Below, piece by piece: positions 6,505 to 12,393 of a stretch of DNA of 12,393 nt. Position 1 is the stretch's first letter; every line of letters starts with the position of its first letter. The stretch spans positions 1-12,393 of the forward strand of contig JAIPER010000067.1 of the NCBI GenBank assembly GCA_021737115.1, written 5' to 3'. The translations under genes were made by a program, and so were the position numbers. This stretch comes from Desulfohalobiaceae bacterium (lineage in GTDB: Bacteria; Desulfobacterota; Desulfovibrionia; Desulfovibrionales; Desulfothermaceae). The notes below the pieces were generated by a model, which worked only from the letters and a program-made list of their open reading frames with translations, did not search any database and was not told the origin of the DNA.

Positions 6505-8778
6505 TTATACCGTCAGTCGTTTGTAAACGGCTGGCAGCAGGGTTGGCAGCTGCTCGATCCGGCGCAGAATGATGCTGCCGCTCTGAGGGGAAATCCGCCG
6601 CAGGTAGTTCTCCCCCTGCTGGTCCGAGGTGATAATAAACGGGTGCACCCCCTTCCTCCGGGCTTCCTGAACCGCCTTCCGGGTATCGGCAATGGCGTAG
6701 TCCAAGTAGCCGTATTCCAGATCGTAGGGCCTTCCGTCGGTGAGAATGATCATCAGTTTTATGACGGCGGACACGGACTCCAGCTTGTAAAGACCGTGAC
6801 GGATAACGGTGCCCATGCGGGTGAGCCCGGCCGGATGCAGGTTGCCCAGACGGTGTCGGATGGTGTCATCGTAGGTCTCCCCGAACTCCTTTATACTGAA
6901 CATGTCCACCCGGAACCGACCCTCCGAACAGAATCCGTAAACTGCAAAGGAATCCTGGAGCGCGTCCAGAGCCTCGGCCATGAGAACCATGGCCTCTTTC
7001 TGAACGTCAATGACCCGGCGGCCGTCAATCTTTTCTTCAGTCGATGCGCTCAAATCAACCAAAAAGAGCACCGCCACGTCACGAATCCGCTTATCCCGCC
7101 GGGTGTAGATATTTTCGGACAGGAAACCGTCGGAATGCATGTCCGTGAAGGCCTCTACCAGGGCGTCGATGTCCAAAGCCTCCCCCATGGGCTGGGCCCG
7201 GTATTTCTTGAACCGCTCCGGCTTCAGCCGCATAAACTGCCGTCGGATCAGGCGGATCATGCCCTGGAGCCTATCGGAAACATCGGCCACGAAAGAGTTC
7301 GCATCATCGGGGACCGGCCGCTGACGGACCAGACACCAGTCCATTTTGTAGTCGGACTGGTTGTCGTCCCACTCCTTGTACCAAAAGGTTTTGACGTTTT
7401 CTTCAAGGGCTTCCGGATCCGGGGAACCCAGCAGCATTGTTTCAAGCATCTCCTCGAAAATTTTCCACAGGGCGTCGTCCTCACGGTTGCCGTCGGCCAT
7501 CATGGAAGTCAGCAGCTTTTCCACCAGCTCCGGGGGAACGTCTTGGTGCTGCTCTTGGGCCTTTTGCTTGAGCCGGTCCAGGGTCGAGCGGGTCTCGCTC
7601 ACCAGCTCCGGCAGCAGGTCGCCCCACCAGGCCAGAGGAACGGGGACGCCGTCGTCCAGGCACTCCGGGTAGGCTCCCATCCGGGCGCCTTCGGGAAACC
7701 GGTCAGCCATGTCCCGGCAAAGCCCTGGAAGGGCGGCAAGCAGCCTGCGGTCAGCGTCGGTATGCACGGCCACGGGGTCAAAGTTCATACGACCCCCTTC
7801 GGAAAGCATGGGATTGCGCTCCAGCAGCATGGCCTGGTGCAGCGCCATAAGCTTGAACAGCCCGAAGTCGTAAGCAACCTCCGGCAGAAATATCGCGTGT
7901 CCGTCGGTGGCAGCCCCGCCGGTGAAGCCTTTCCGTCCGGCAAGGGTCGTGTTGGCCCGAATCTTGACCGGCCATCCAAGCAGTGCTTCACAGAGCAGGG
8001 AAAGCTTGTTGGCGCATCCCTTCAGGGACTGACCGCTGGCAAACCCGTCCCGGCGCTCCAGGGACCGGAAGGAGATGCCGCTAAAAAAGTTGACCAGTTC
8101 CTCCTCGGTGCGGCATTCCTCCAGACCCGTCTGGACCCATCGGGTCGTGCCTTCCGCATCAAGCATGAAGCACATTCGGTTGCCGAGGCGGATAAAGGCT
8201 TCTGCTGCCGCCGGAGACCGGGGTGCTACCGTCTGGGCCTGCTCCAGGAAAAACCGCCAGCGCTCCAGCGGATAATCGCAGCGGTCGGCCACAGACTCCA
8301 CTATGTAGGCTTTTACGGCAGGCCACATCTGTGTTGTGTTTTCGATCAGGGCATTCAGGGCCTGCTGTCCCCACTCCAACAGCCGGTCGAAACCGAACCG
8401 CTCCGCTGCCTGTGGTGTGTTCTCCAGGAAGGCCACAGCTACGTCCACGTCGTGACTGGCCAGGTCGTGGGCCAGTTCGCTCCAGTCGTCCAGCCGCTCG
8501 CGATTTTCGGCCACCGCAGCCGCTGCCGAGAGGTAAGGCACCGCCATCGCCCAGTTGCGCTGACACAACCGGCAGGCGCCTTCCAGCATAGAGGTGCGCT
8601 TCGGGTGTTTGTCTACCCGGCATAAGGCCCGCGCCATTTCGGCAATCAGCGCACGGATCTTGCGAGGGCGGAGGTGGGTAAAGGTGGACTCCATCTGCTT
8701 ACAGGCGTCCCTGGCCTCCGTGCTGACAGACGCCGCAATCTCGGGATGCTCCTTCCAAAAAGACTCGGTAAACGACAA
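6505..8778 (-). CDS. NorD/CbbO-type protein with C-terminal von Willebrand factor A domain
   Basis: 757 residues from a TTG start at 8778, with GGAGG 9 nt upstream; no better start is near. Residues 1 to about 540 are mainly helical repeats of the NorD/CbbO type. The stretch WYKEWDDNQSDYKMDWC in the middle resembles the conserved NorD segment before the VWA domain. The VWA domain covers about 565-757 and has a complete MIDAS: D575-x-S577-x-S579 (DLSAS), Thr653 and Asp681 (LTDGRP). The partner AAA+ gene lies 37 bp upstream. By family knowledge NorQ/NorD and CbbQ/CbbO pairs are ATP-driven remodelling complexes that activate or insert metal into a target enzyme (nitric oxide reductase or RuBisCO). 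Neither target is present here. The nearest enzymes are the UroD-type methyltransferase and the Sec methyltransferase, making them candidate clients. Confidence 0.9.
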   Translation of the reverse strand: MSFTESFWKEHPEIAASVSTEARDACKQMESTFTHLRPRKIRALIAEMARALCRVDKHPKRTSMLEGACRLCQRNWAMAVPYLSAAAAVAENRERLDDWSELAHDLASHDVDVAVAFLENTPQAAERFGFDRLLEWGQQALNALIENTTQMWPAVKAYIVESVADRCDYPLERWRFFLEQAQTVAPRSPAAAEAFIRLGNRMCFMLDAEGTTRWVQTGLEECRTEEELVNFFSGISFRSLERRDGFASGQSLKGCANKLSLLCEALLGWPVKIRANTTLAGRKGFTGGAATDGHAIFLPEVAYDFGLFKLMALHQAMLLERNPMLSEGGRMNFDPVAVHTDADRRLLAALPGLCRDMADRFPEGARMGAYPECLDDGVPVPLAWWGDLLPELVSETRSTLDRLKQKAQEQHQDVPPELVEKLLTSMMADGNREDDALWKIFEEMLETMLLGSPDPEALEENVKTFWYKEWDDNQSDYKMDWCLVRQRPVPDDANSFVADVSDRLQGMIRLIRRQFMRLKPERFKKYRAQPMGEALDIDALVEAFTDMHSDGFLSENIYTRRDKRIRDVAVLFLVDLSASTEEKIDGRRVIDVQKEAMVLMAEALDALQDSFAVYGFCSEGRFRVDMFSIKEFGETYDDTIRHRLGNLHPAGLTRMGTVIRHGLYKLESVSAVIKLMIILTDGRPYDLEYGYLDYAIADTRKAVQEARRKGVHPFIITSDQQGENYLRRISPQSGSIILRRIEQLPTLLPAVYKRLTV

Positions 8779-8815
8779 GGTATCAGACCTCCGGGATATG
8801 AGGAACGTGCAGACT

Positions 8816-9661
8816 TCAGAAGACGCCCGCTACTATCTCCTCGATGGCTTCCTGCATTTCCAGATCGTCGGACATGGAGCGCACAACCGCCGCCTCACAA
8901 GCCGTGCGCGGATCCGCCCCGTCGACGATCAGCTTGCCTGCATAGACCAGCAGCCGGGTGCTGATACCCTCCTCCAGTCCGTGTTGGCGCAAGTTGCGGA
9001 CCATCTCCCCCAAATGGATCAGTTGCCCGGCCGTCTTCTGGTCCACGCCGGACTCCTGGACCACGATGTGCCGCTCGTTTTCGGCATCGGGATAGCCAAA
9101 CTCCACGGCAACGAATCGCTGCCGGGTGGAGTGCTTGAGGTCCTTCATCACGCTCTGGTAGCCGGGATTGTAAGAAATTACCAGTGTAAAGTCGGGGTGG
9201 GCCTCCAGCAGCATCCCCCGCTTTTCCTGGGGAAGGATGCGGCGATCGTCGGTGAGGGGATGGATCACCACGGTGGTGTCCTTTCGGGCCTCCACCACCT
9301 CATCGAGATAGCAAATCGCACCGTGCCGTACCGCCAGGCTCAGGGGACCGTCCTGCCAGACGGTCTCGCTTCCGCTGAGCAAATAGCGCCCCACCAAGTC
9401 TGAGGCCGTCAGGTCCTCATGACAGGCAATGGTCACCAGAGGCAGCGACAACCGCCAGGCCATGAACTCAAGAAAGCGTGTCTTGCCGCAGCCAGTGGGC
9501 CCCTTGAGCATGACGGGCAGCTTCAGCCGGTAGGCGGACTCGAATAATTCGACCTCCTGTCCGAAAGGCAGGTAGTAGGGTTGCTCTGTGATGCGATAGG
9601 TTTCGATGGCGACGCCGTTGTGGGCGGCACTTGCAGTGTCGCTTCGGTTTAGATTGGGCAT
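8816..9661 (-). CDS. NorQ/CbbQ-type MoxR AAA+ ATPase
   Basis: 281 residues, typical length for CbbQ/NirQ/NorQ. Walker A GPTGCGKT (54-61), Walker B CYLDE (117-121), sensor-1 Asn165 (SYNPGYQ), and arginines 180 and 182 (STRQRF) in the arginine-finger region are present, together with the pre-sensor ACHEDLTASDLVGRY block typical of this clade. The ATG at 9661 has GGAG 8 nt upstream. It follows a rho-independent terminator (9699-9735), so its mRNA comes from readthrough or from a weak local promoter. It pairs with the downstream VWA protein to form a ring ATPase plus MIDAS adaptor that remodels a client. The gene ends at a UGA; reading through adds only ten unrelated codons, so this is an ordinary stop. 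Confidence 0.93.
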   Translation of the reverse strand: MPNLNRSDTASAAHNGVAIETYRITEQPYYLPFGQEVELFESAYRLKLPVMLKGPTGCGKTRFLEFMAWRLSLPLVTIACHEDLTASDLVGRYLLSGSETVWQDGPLSLAVRHGAICYLDEVVEARKDTTVVIHPLTDDRRILPQEKRGMLLEAHPDFTLVISYNPGYQSVMKDLKHSTRQRFVAVEFGYPDAENERHIVVQESGVDQKTAGQLIHLGEMVRNLRQHGLEEGISTRLLVYAGKLIVDGADPRTACEAAVVRSMSDDLEMQEAIEEIVAGVF

Positions 9662-9698
9662 CTGCTGACTCCGTTTTTCATTTCAGTGTCCGGCCGGG

Positions 9699-9735
9699 AA
9701 AAAACGCCGGGAGGCCCGGATCCTGCCTCCCGGCG
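9699..9735 (-). terminator. Rho-independent terminator after the UroD-type methyltransferase gene
   Basis: A perfect 11-bp inverted repeat, CGCCGGGAGGC (9705-9715) and GCCTCCCGGCG (9725-9735), closes a 9-nt loop. On the minus strand it is followed by six T residues (9704-9699). It starts 15 bp after the methyltransferase stop codon and ends 38 bp before the AAA+ gene start. It would terminate most transcripts and leave partial readthrough into the AAA+/VWA genes, setting a high enzyme to low accessory ratio. Confidence 0.9.
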
Positions 9736-9750
9736 TCACAGGTTCGGCGA

Positions 9751-10791
9751 TTAGTATTTTCCGTAGAGTTCGGCGCCTTCCATCATGGCCATTGCGTTCA
9801 ACAGGGAACCGTTGGGCGGAAACTCGCACCCGGTGGCCAGAATGAACCGCCCGCCTTCGGCCAACTCCTCGATCTCTTTCTTGCACTCCTGTCTCATCTC
9901 TTCGGGAGTGCCGAGAAAAGCGTACTGGGCCGGGTCGGTGTAGCCAATGATCGTTATCTTGTCGCCATACTTTTTCTTGGCATCCCGCCAGTCCGTGCAA
10001 TCGTCGGGAACGTGGGCGCAGGAGATGGCAATGGGATCCATCATCTCGATCTGCACATCGAAGTAAACGCCGTTGCCGCAGTTGTGGATGATAAACATCA
10101 TGTCGTTTTCCCGGGTGACATCGGCCAGCTTTTTGCTGAAAGGGCCTTCTATCTCCTTCCACATTTCTTTGCGCATGATGGACTGGGAAGCGAAAAGCGT
10201 GTCTATCACAATGGCGTGGCAGCCGGTCTTGGCGATGGCCTTGATGTATTCCGCCATCACGTCGGTGATAATCTCCTCGGCGTGGATCACGGCCTCCTTG
10301 TTCTTGTAGCAGTCCCGGAACAGGTTGTCCGCACCCCGCATCATGTTCAGGATTCCCAACGGTCCGTAGACAAAGCCCATGATCGGGGTTGTAGCGGCCT
10401 TTTCGTTGCAGACAATGTCGTAATATTTCAGAAGCTCTTTCATCCGGGGGGATTTGGTGGGATCCACCGGCTCAATTTTATAGTAATCGTCCGGCGTTTG
10501 AATCGAAAGATTATTGTAGTTGGGATGAGCCGTGTCTTCTACCGGATATACCATTTCCTGGCCCAAGTCAGCAGCCTCGACAGAGAGGTCCACCAATCCC
10601 AGGATGCCGTCGTAGCCGATCAGGTCATGGGCCTGGATCTGAGACTTGGCCATGATTTCACCGTCCTGCGACCACTCCTCGTAGGTGACGCCATACACCC
10701 GTCTGGAAGCGCCGCAAACCAGCGGAGCTGCGGGTACACGATCCGGAATACCGCCCTGCAAAACCGTTGCTACTCTTTCTAAAGGTGTCAT
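9751..10791 (-). CDS. MtaA/CmuA-type (uroporphyrinogen decarboxylase family) cobamide methyltransferase
   Basis: 346 residues with the URO-D TIM-barrel fold. The Zn-binding set of the MtaA/MtbA/CmuA methyltransferase branch is present: H236-x-C238 (HNCGNG) and Cys322 in ATGCEFPPN. True HemE decarboxylases lack this set, so a methyl transfer between a thiol or other acceptor and a corrinoid is more likely than heme synthesis. The ATG at 10791 has a strong AAAGGAG about 7 nt upstream. It follows the unrecognised 172-residue gene after a 99-bp gap and is followed by a strong terminator. No corrinoid-binding protein or MtaB-like partner is visible in the window, so it must use one encoded elsewhere. 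Substrate unknown; the ArsM-like selenoprotein in the same cluster makes methylated metalloids one option. Confidence 0.88.
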   Translation of the reverse strand: MTPLERVATVLQGGIPDRVPAAPLVCGASRRVYGVTYEEWSQDGEIMAKSQIQAHDLIGYDGILGLVDLSVEAADLGQEMVYPVEDTAHPNYNNLSIQTPDDYYKIEPVDPTKSPRMKELLKYYDIVCNEKAATTPIMGFVYGPLGILNMMRGADNLFRDCYKNKEAVIHAEEIITDVMAEYIKAIAKTGCHAIVIDTLFASQSIMRKEMWKEIEGPFSKKLADVTRENDMMFIIHNCGNGVYFDVQIEMMDPIAISCAHVPDDCTDWRDAKKKYGDKITIIGYTDPAQYAFLGTPEEMRQECKKEIEELAEGGRFILATGCEFPPNGSLLNAMAMMEGAELYGKY

Positions 10792-10827
10792 TTTTTATCT
10801 CCTTTACTTGTTTTGAGATAAGGATCC

Positions 10828-10858
10828 GCAGCCAAATCTATTGGCGTGCCGTGGCTGC
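10828..10858. repeat. Inverted repeat in the methyltransferase leader
   Basis: GCAGCCA (10828-10834) and TGGCTGC (10852-10858) form a perfect 7-bp stem around a 17-nt loop, about 35 nt upstream of the methyltransferase start codon. There is no following T-run on the minus strand. It could be an mRNA-stabilising hairpin, a processing site or an operator. Confidence 0.4.
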
Positions 10859-10890
10859 ACGTCCGCGCTCCGTTGTTTTCACCCTGAAAG

Positions 10891-11409
10891 CTACTTTTCG
10901 CTGTCGTCACCCCCTTTCTGGTCCAGCTGCTCTTTCAGCTGTCTGGTATAGTCCTGCTTGGAGGCCACAAAATCGAACTCGTCGAAGTAGGTGTGCTCCT
11001 TTTCCTTGACCACTGTGACGCCGTATTCTTCGGCCACCTCATGCATCCCCTCAAGAGTAGCACTTTTTACGGCATCCTCGTATATCCCCTGGACGATGCT
11101 GTTTACCGCAAGGTAGATCTCCCGCACGGGTCCGCTCAGGTGACCCTTCGAGTAGGCGCCCCGGGCGATGTCGATGGTGTCGACCTTTAGCGTCCCGGCA
11201 GGGGTGTGAAGGTGGGTTTTGATGTGCCCAATGCATTTGGCGCCCAGATCCATACATCGCTCCGCGATGGAAAGCACCATCTTCTCGGCCATGGATTTCA
11301 GGTCCACCTCGGTCATGGGTTCGCTGCGGCTTAGCTTGGCGGCCACACCGTATCCGCTGACGCCGTGTTCAGTATAGCATCCGATTTCCCTGTCTTCGTA
11401 TTCTGACAT
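10891..11409 (-). CDS. Conserved-looking 172-residue protein of unknown function
   Basis: I do not recognise this family. The ATG at 11409 lies 6 nt after the stop of the upstream GTPase gene, and GGAG is placed about 9 nt before it, so the two are translationally linked. The central part GHIKTHLHTPAGTLKVDTID (61-80) has three histidines (62, 66, 68) spaced like metal ligands, followed by a possible helix-strand unit. Cys11, Cys52 and Cys59 are additional candidates. The C-terminal 30 residues are charged and probably flexible. No signal peptide or membrane segment. Its place between a G3E GTPase and a cobamide methyltransferase fits a metal acceptor, GTPase client or methyltransferase subunit, which is inference only. 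Confidence 0.75.
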   Translation of the reverse strand: MSEYEDREIGCYTEHGVSGYGVAAKLSRSEPMTEVDLKSMAEKMVLSIAERCMDLGAKCIGHIKTHLHTPAGTLKVDTIDIARGAYSKGHLSGPVREIYLAVNSIVQGIYEDAVKSATLEGMHEVAEEYGVTVVKEKEHTYFDEFDFVASKQDYTRQLKEQLDQKGGDDSEK

Positions 11410-11415
11410 GTGGGC

Positions 11416-12030
11416 CTACTCCTTCCAGGCCAGCAGGTTGTCGGCCAGCTGGTCCACGCCTTCTTCCGTAAAGGAGGAAAGCCTCACGACAGCTGCTTTC
11501 GCGTTAACCTGCTGCACTCTTTGCTCGGCGTCTTGCACCTCGGCTTCCGAGACCGCGTCGATTTTGCTAATTGCGATGATGTCGGCGTCCTTGACCTGCG
11601 TGGTCACCAGCTGGCCAAGCATGTCCATATTCATCAGTTCGGCGGACCGGGTGGCATCGAAGAGAACAATGGCCGGCCCCATGGAAATTTTTGCATCCCT
11701 TCCCCCCATCCGTGCGGCCAGTTTTACCTGGTGAGGTACAGCCACTCCGGTGGGCTCCACCAGAACGAGATCAGGCCCGAAATCCTTGTACAGGCGGTAG
11801 AGGGTCTTGGCGAAAGTAGAAGCGACCTCGCAGCAGATGCAGCCGCCGCCGATATCCTTTACCTGCATTCCGCTCTCCTCGATGATCTTCCCGTCCACCG
11901 GGATCTCGCCGATTTCGTTAACGACAAGCGCCACCTTCCGCTCCTTTTCCCCGGCGAGCCTGCGAGAGAGCTCCAAAAGCAGCGTGGTTTTTCCGCATCC
12001 CAGAAAACCGGCTATCTGCGTGATCTTCAT
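11416..12030 (-). CDS. Short G3E-family (CobW-like) GTPase, no CobW_C domain
   Basis: 204 residues from ATG 12030 (GGAGAG 6 nt upstream); an in-frame ATG at 12069 has no ribosome-binding site. Motifs: Walker A GFLGCGKT (8-15), NEIGEIPVDG (38-47), CICC (64-67), EPTG (92-95) and SKID (155-158). The protein stops right after the G domain, so it lacks the C-terminal CobW_C domain found in the GTPase at 2091-3071. In this it resembles UreG/HypB-like minimal metallochaperones, or the short CobW-like proteins encoded with corrinoid methyltransferases. It opens the minus-strand cluster and is 6 bp from the next gene. Likely role: GTP-dependent metal delivery to, or activation of, the downstream methyltransferase. 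The specific metal is not readable from sequence. Confidence 0.9.
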   Translation of the reverse strand: MKITQIAGFLGCGKTTLLLELSRRLAGEKERKVALVVNEIGEIPVDGKIIEESGMQVKDIGGGCICCEVASTFAKTLYRLYKDFGPDLVLVEPTGVAVPHQVKLAARMGGRDAKISMGPAIVLFDATRSAELMNMDMLGQLVTTQVKDADIIAISKIDAVSEAEVQDAEQRVQQVNAKAAVVRLSSFTEEGVDQLADNLLAWKE

Positions 12031-12162
12031 AGATTCTCTCCATCGCGATGTCGTTTGCAGTCCAGCCAAAGCCGTAACAACTCAATTCTTCCAAAGGCTG
12101 GTCTCCTTCAGTATTGTCCGGTTAGACATAATGATTGACAGTCGTATCCAAGGCACAATGCC
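12031..12162. other. Leader of the minus-strand cluster, no gene seen
   Basis: This is the leader of the minus-strand cluster running into the mobile-element end. It has a 6-bp inverted repeat CCAGCC (12062-12067) and GGCTGG (12096-12101) that would form a leader hairpin before the GTPase start. A TTGACA box at 12135-12140 on the plus strand has no convincing -10. No good minus-strand promoter was found, so the cluster promoter is weak, uses another sigma factor, or was displaced by the insertion. Confidence 0.4.
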
Positions 12163-12262
12163 CATTAACCCGCCGGGCTTCATTATGGACTCCGACGGGT
12201 TAATTTAGGGGCCCATTCTCGTCCATAATGACCCCGGCTGGATGCCTCGGAGACCCTAAATT
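12163..12262 (+). ncRNA. Structured non-coding region upstream of the IS110-like gene (candidate bridge RNA)
   Basis: Several overlapping inverted repeats lie in 100 bp. CATTATGGAC (12181-12190) pairs perfectly with GTCCATAATG (12221-12230), and flanking GCCGGG/CCCGGC extends it to about 17 bp with one bulge. ATTAACCCG (12164-12172) pairs with CGGGTTAAT (12196-12204). AATTTAGGG (12202-12210) pairs with CCCTAAATT (12254-12262). The alternatives compete, giving a multi-stem RNA with large internal loops. IS110-group elements encode a bridge RNA in the non-coding end before the recombinase gene, which is where this lies. Boundaries, strand and function are inference. Confidence 0.4.
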
Positions 12263-12272
12263 TCAATCTATC

Positions 12273-12365
12273 AAAAAAAAAGGCCTGCCTTCCTTGCAAA
12301 CGTGGGTTATGAAAAGGTGAAATATATTAACTCTTAACACAGAGCCATAACCAAGGAGGCAGGCC
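12273..12365 (-). terminator. Long hairpin spanning the IS110-like leader, with T-run on the minus strand
   Basis: GGCCTGCC-TTCCTTG (12282-12296) pairs with CAAGGAGGCAGGCC (12352-12365) with one bulged base. Inside it GGTTATG (12305-12311) pairs with CATAACC (12346-12352). On the minus strand the stem is followed by nine T residues (12281-12273), so it can terminate transcription leaving the element. On the plus strand the same stem covers the AAGGAGG ribosome-binding site of the gene at 12366. Confidence 0.6.
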
Positions 12366-12393
12366 ATGAACACAGTAAAATTTGTCGGGATGG
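12366..12393 (+). CDS. Start of a probable IS110-family transposase (truncated by the window edge)
   Basis: Only nine codons are visible: MNTVKFVGM. The ATG has a strong AAGGAGG 6 nt upstream. The opening M-(N/K)-T-V-x-(F/Y)-V-G-(M/L) is the usual start of IS110-family DEDD transposases, where the next residue is the first catalytic Asp. The long structured leader fits an IS110 left end. With so few residues the call rests on pattern memory and context and could be wrong. Confidence 0.55.

Noticed and set aside
6250..8625. 791-codon plus-strand ORF
   Set aside because: It is antisense to the NorD-type gene, whose domains and motifs are clear. Its translation shows no recognisable domain and is rich in Gln, His and Arg as expected of a shadow frame.
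8816..8818. UGA ending the AAA+ gene as Sec
   Set aside because: Readthrough adds ten codons before another stop, with no family C-terminus gained and the protein already full length.
8594..9403. 269-codon plus-strand ORF
   Set aside because: Antisense to the AAA+ ATPase with intact Walker motifs.
9631..10782. 383-codon plus-strand ORF
   Set aside because: Antisense to the UroD-type methyltransferase, which has the full H-x-C...C motif; no domain was seen in the shadow.

Overview
The window looks like a chromosomal segment from a selenoprotein-using anaerobe, most likely a Desulfobacterota (deltaproteobacterial) sulfate reducer or relative. This is inferred from two genes with in-frame UGA codons and matching selenocysteine (Sec) insertion hairpins, an MtaA/UroD-type methyltransferase, DUF1638 and DUF2284 proteins, a V4R protein, and moderately high GC with Shine-Dalgarno-led starts. 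No 16S rRNA or other marker is present, so the taxonomy is inference.

Left block, plus strand (55-2070): a small thioredoxin-like selenoprotein whose active site reads U-V-A-C (Sec codon 103-105), a compact SMC-like ATPase with no coiled-coil or hinge, and a YkgJ-type cysteine-cluster protein. The first two and the last two genes overlap, so they look like one operon. A convergent G3E (CobW/COG0523) GTPase follows at 2091-3071 on the minus strand. It is driven by a perfect consensus sigma-70 promoter (TTGACA-17-TATAAT). A divergent plus-strand gene encodes a V4R-domain protein (3343-3867).

Right block, minus strand (12030 down to 3944): nine genes in one direction. In order of transcription they are a short G3E GTPase, an unrecognised 172-residue protein, an MtaA/UroD-type (cobamide) methyltransferase, a rho-independent terminator, a NorQ/CbbQ-type MoxR AAA+ ATPase, a NorD/CbbO-type VWA protein, a DUF2284 protein broken by a one-base frameshift in a C5 run, a DUF1638 protein, a thioredoxin-like CxxC protein, and an ArsM-like SAM methyltransferase. 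The last gene runs through a UGA (4115-4117) that replaces the conserved third Cys of the ArsM family; the full protein ends at 3944, not 4115. No norCB, RuBisCO or corrinoid-protein gene is visible.

Right edge (about 12100-12393): a highly structured non-coding stretch followed by the first nine codons of what looks like an IS110-family transposase. This leader could hold a bridge RNA and has a hairpin that would bury the transposase ribosome-binding site.

Together the genes suggest thiol/selenol-dependent handling of a methylated metal or metalloid: a Sec ArsM-like methyltransferase, two thioredoxin-like partners, a corrinoid-type methyltransferase, two metal-chaperone GTPases, a MoxR/VWA remodelling pair and several cysteine-rich small proteins. 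That joint function is inference; the individual family assignments and the two Sec codons are well supported by the sequence.
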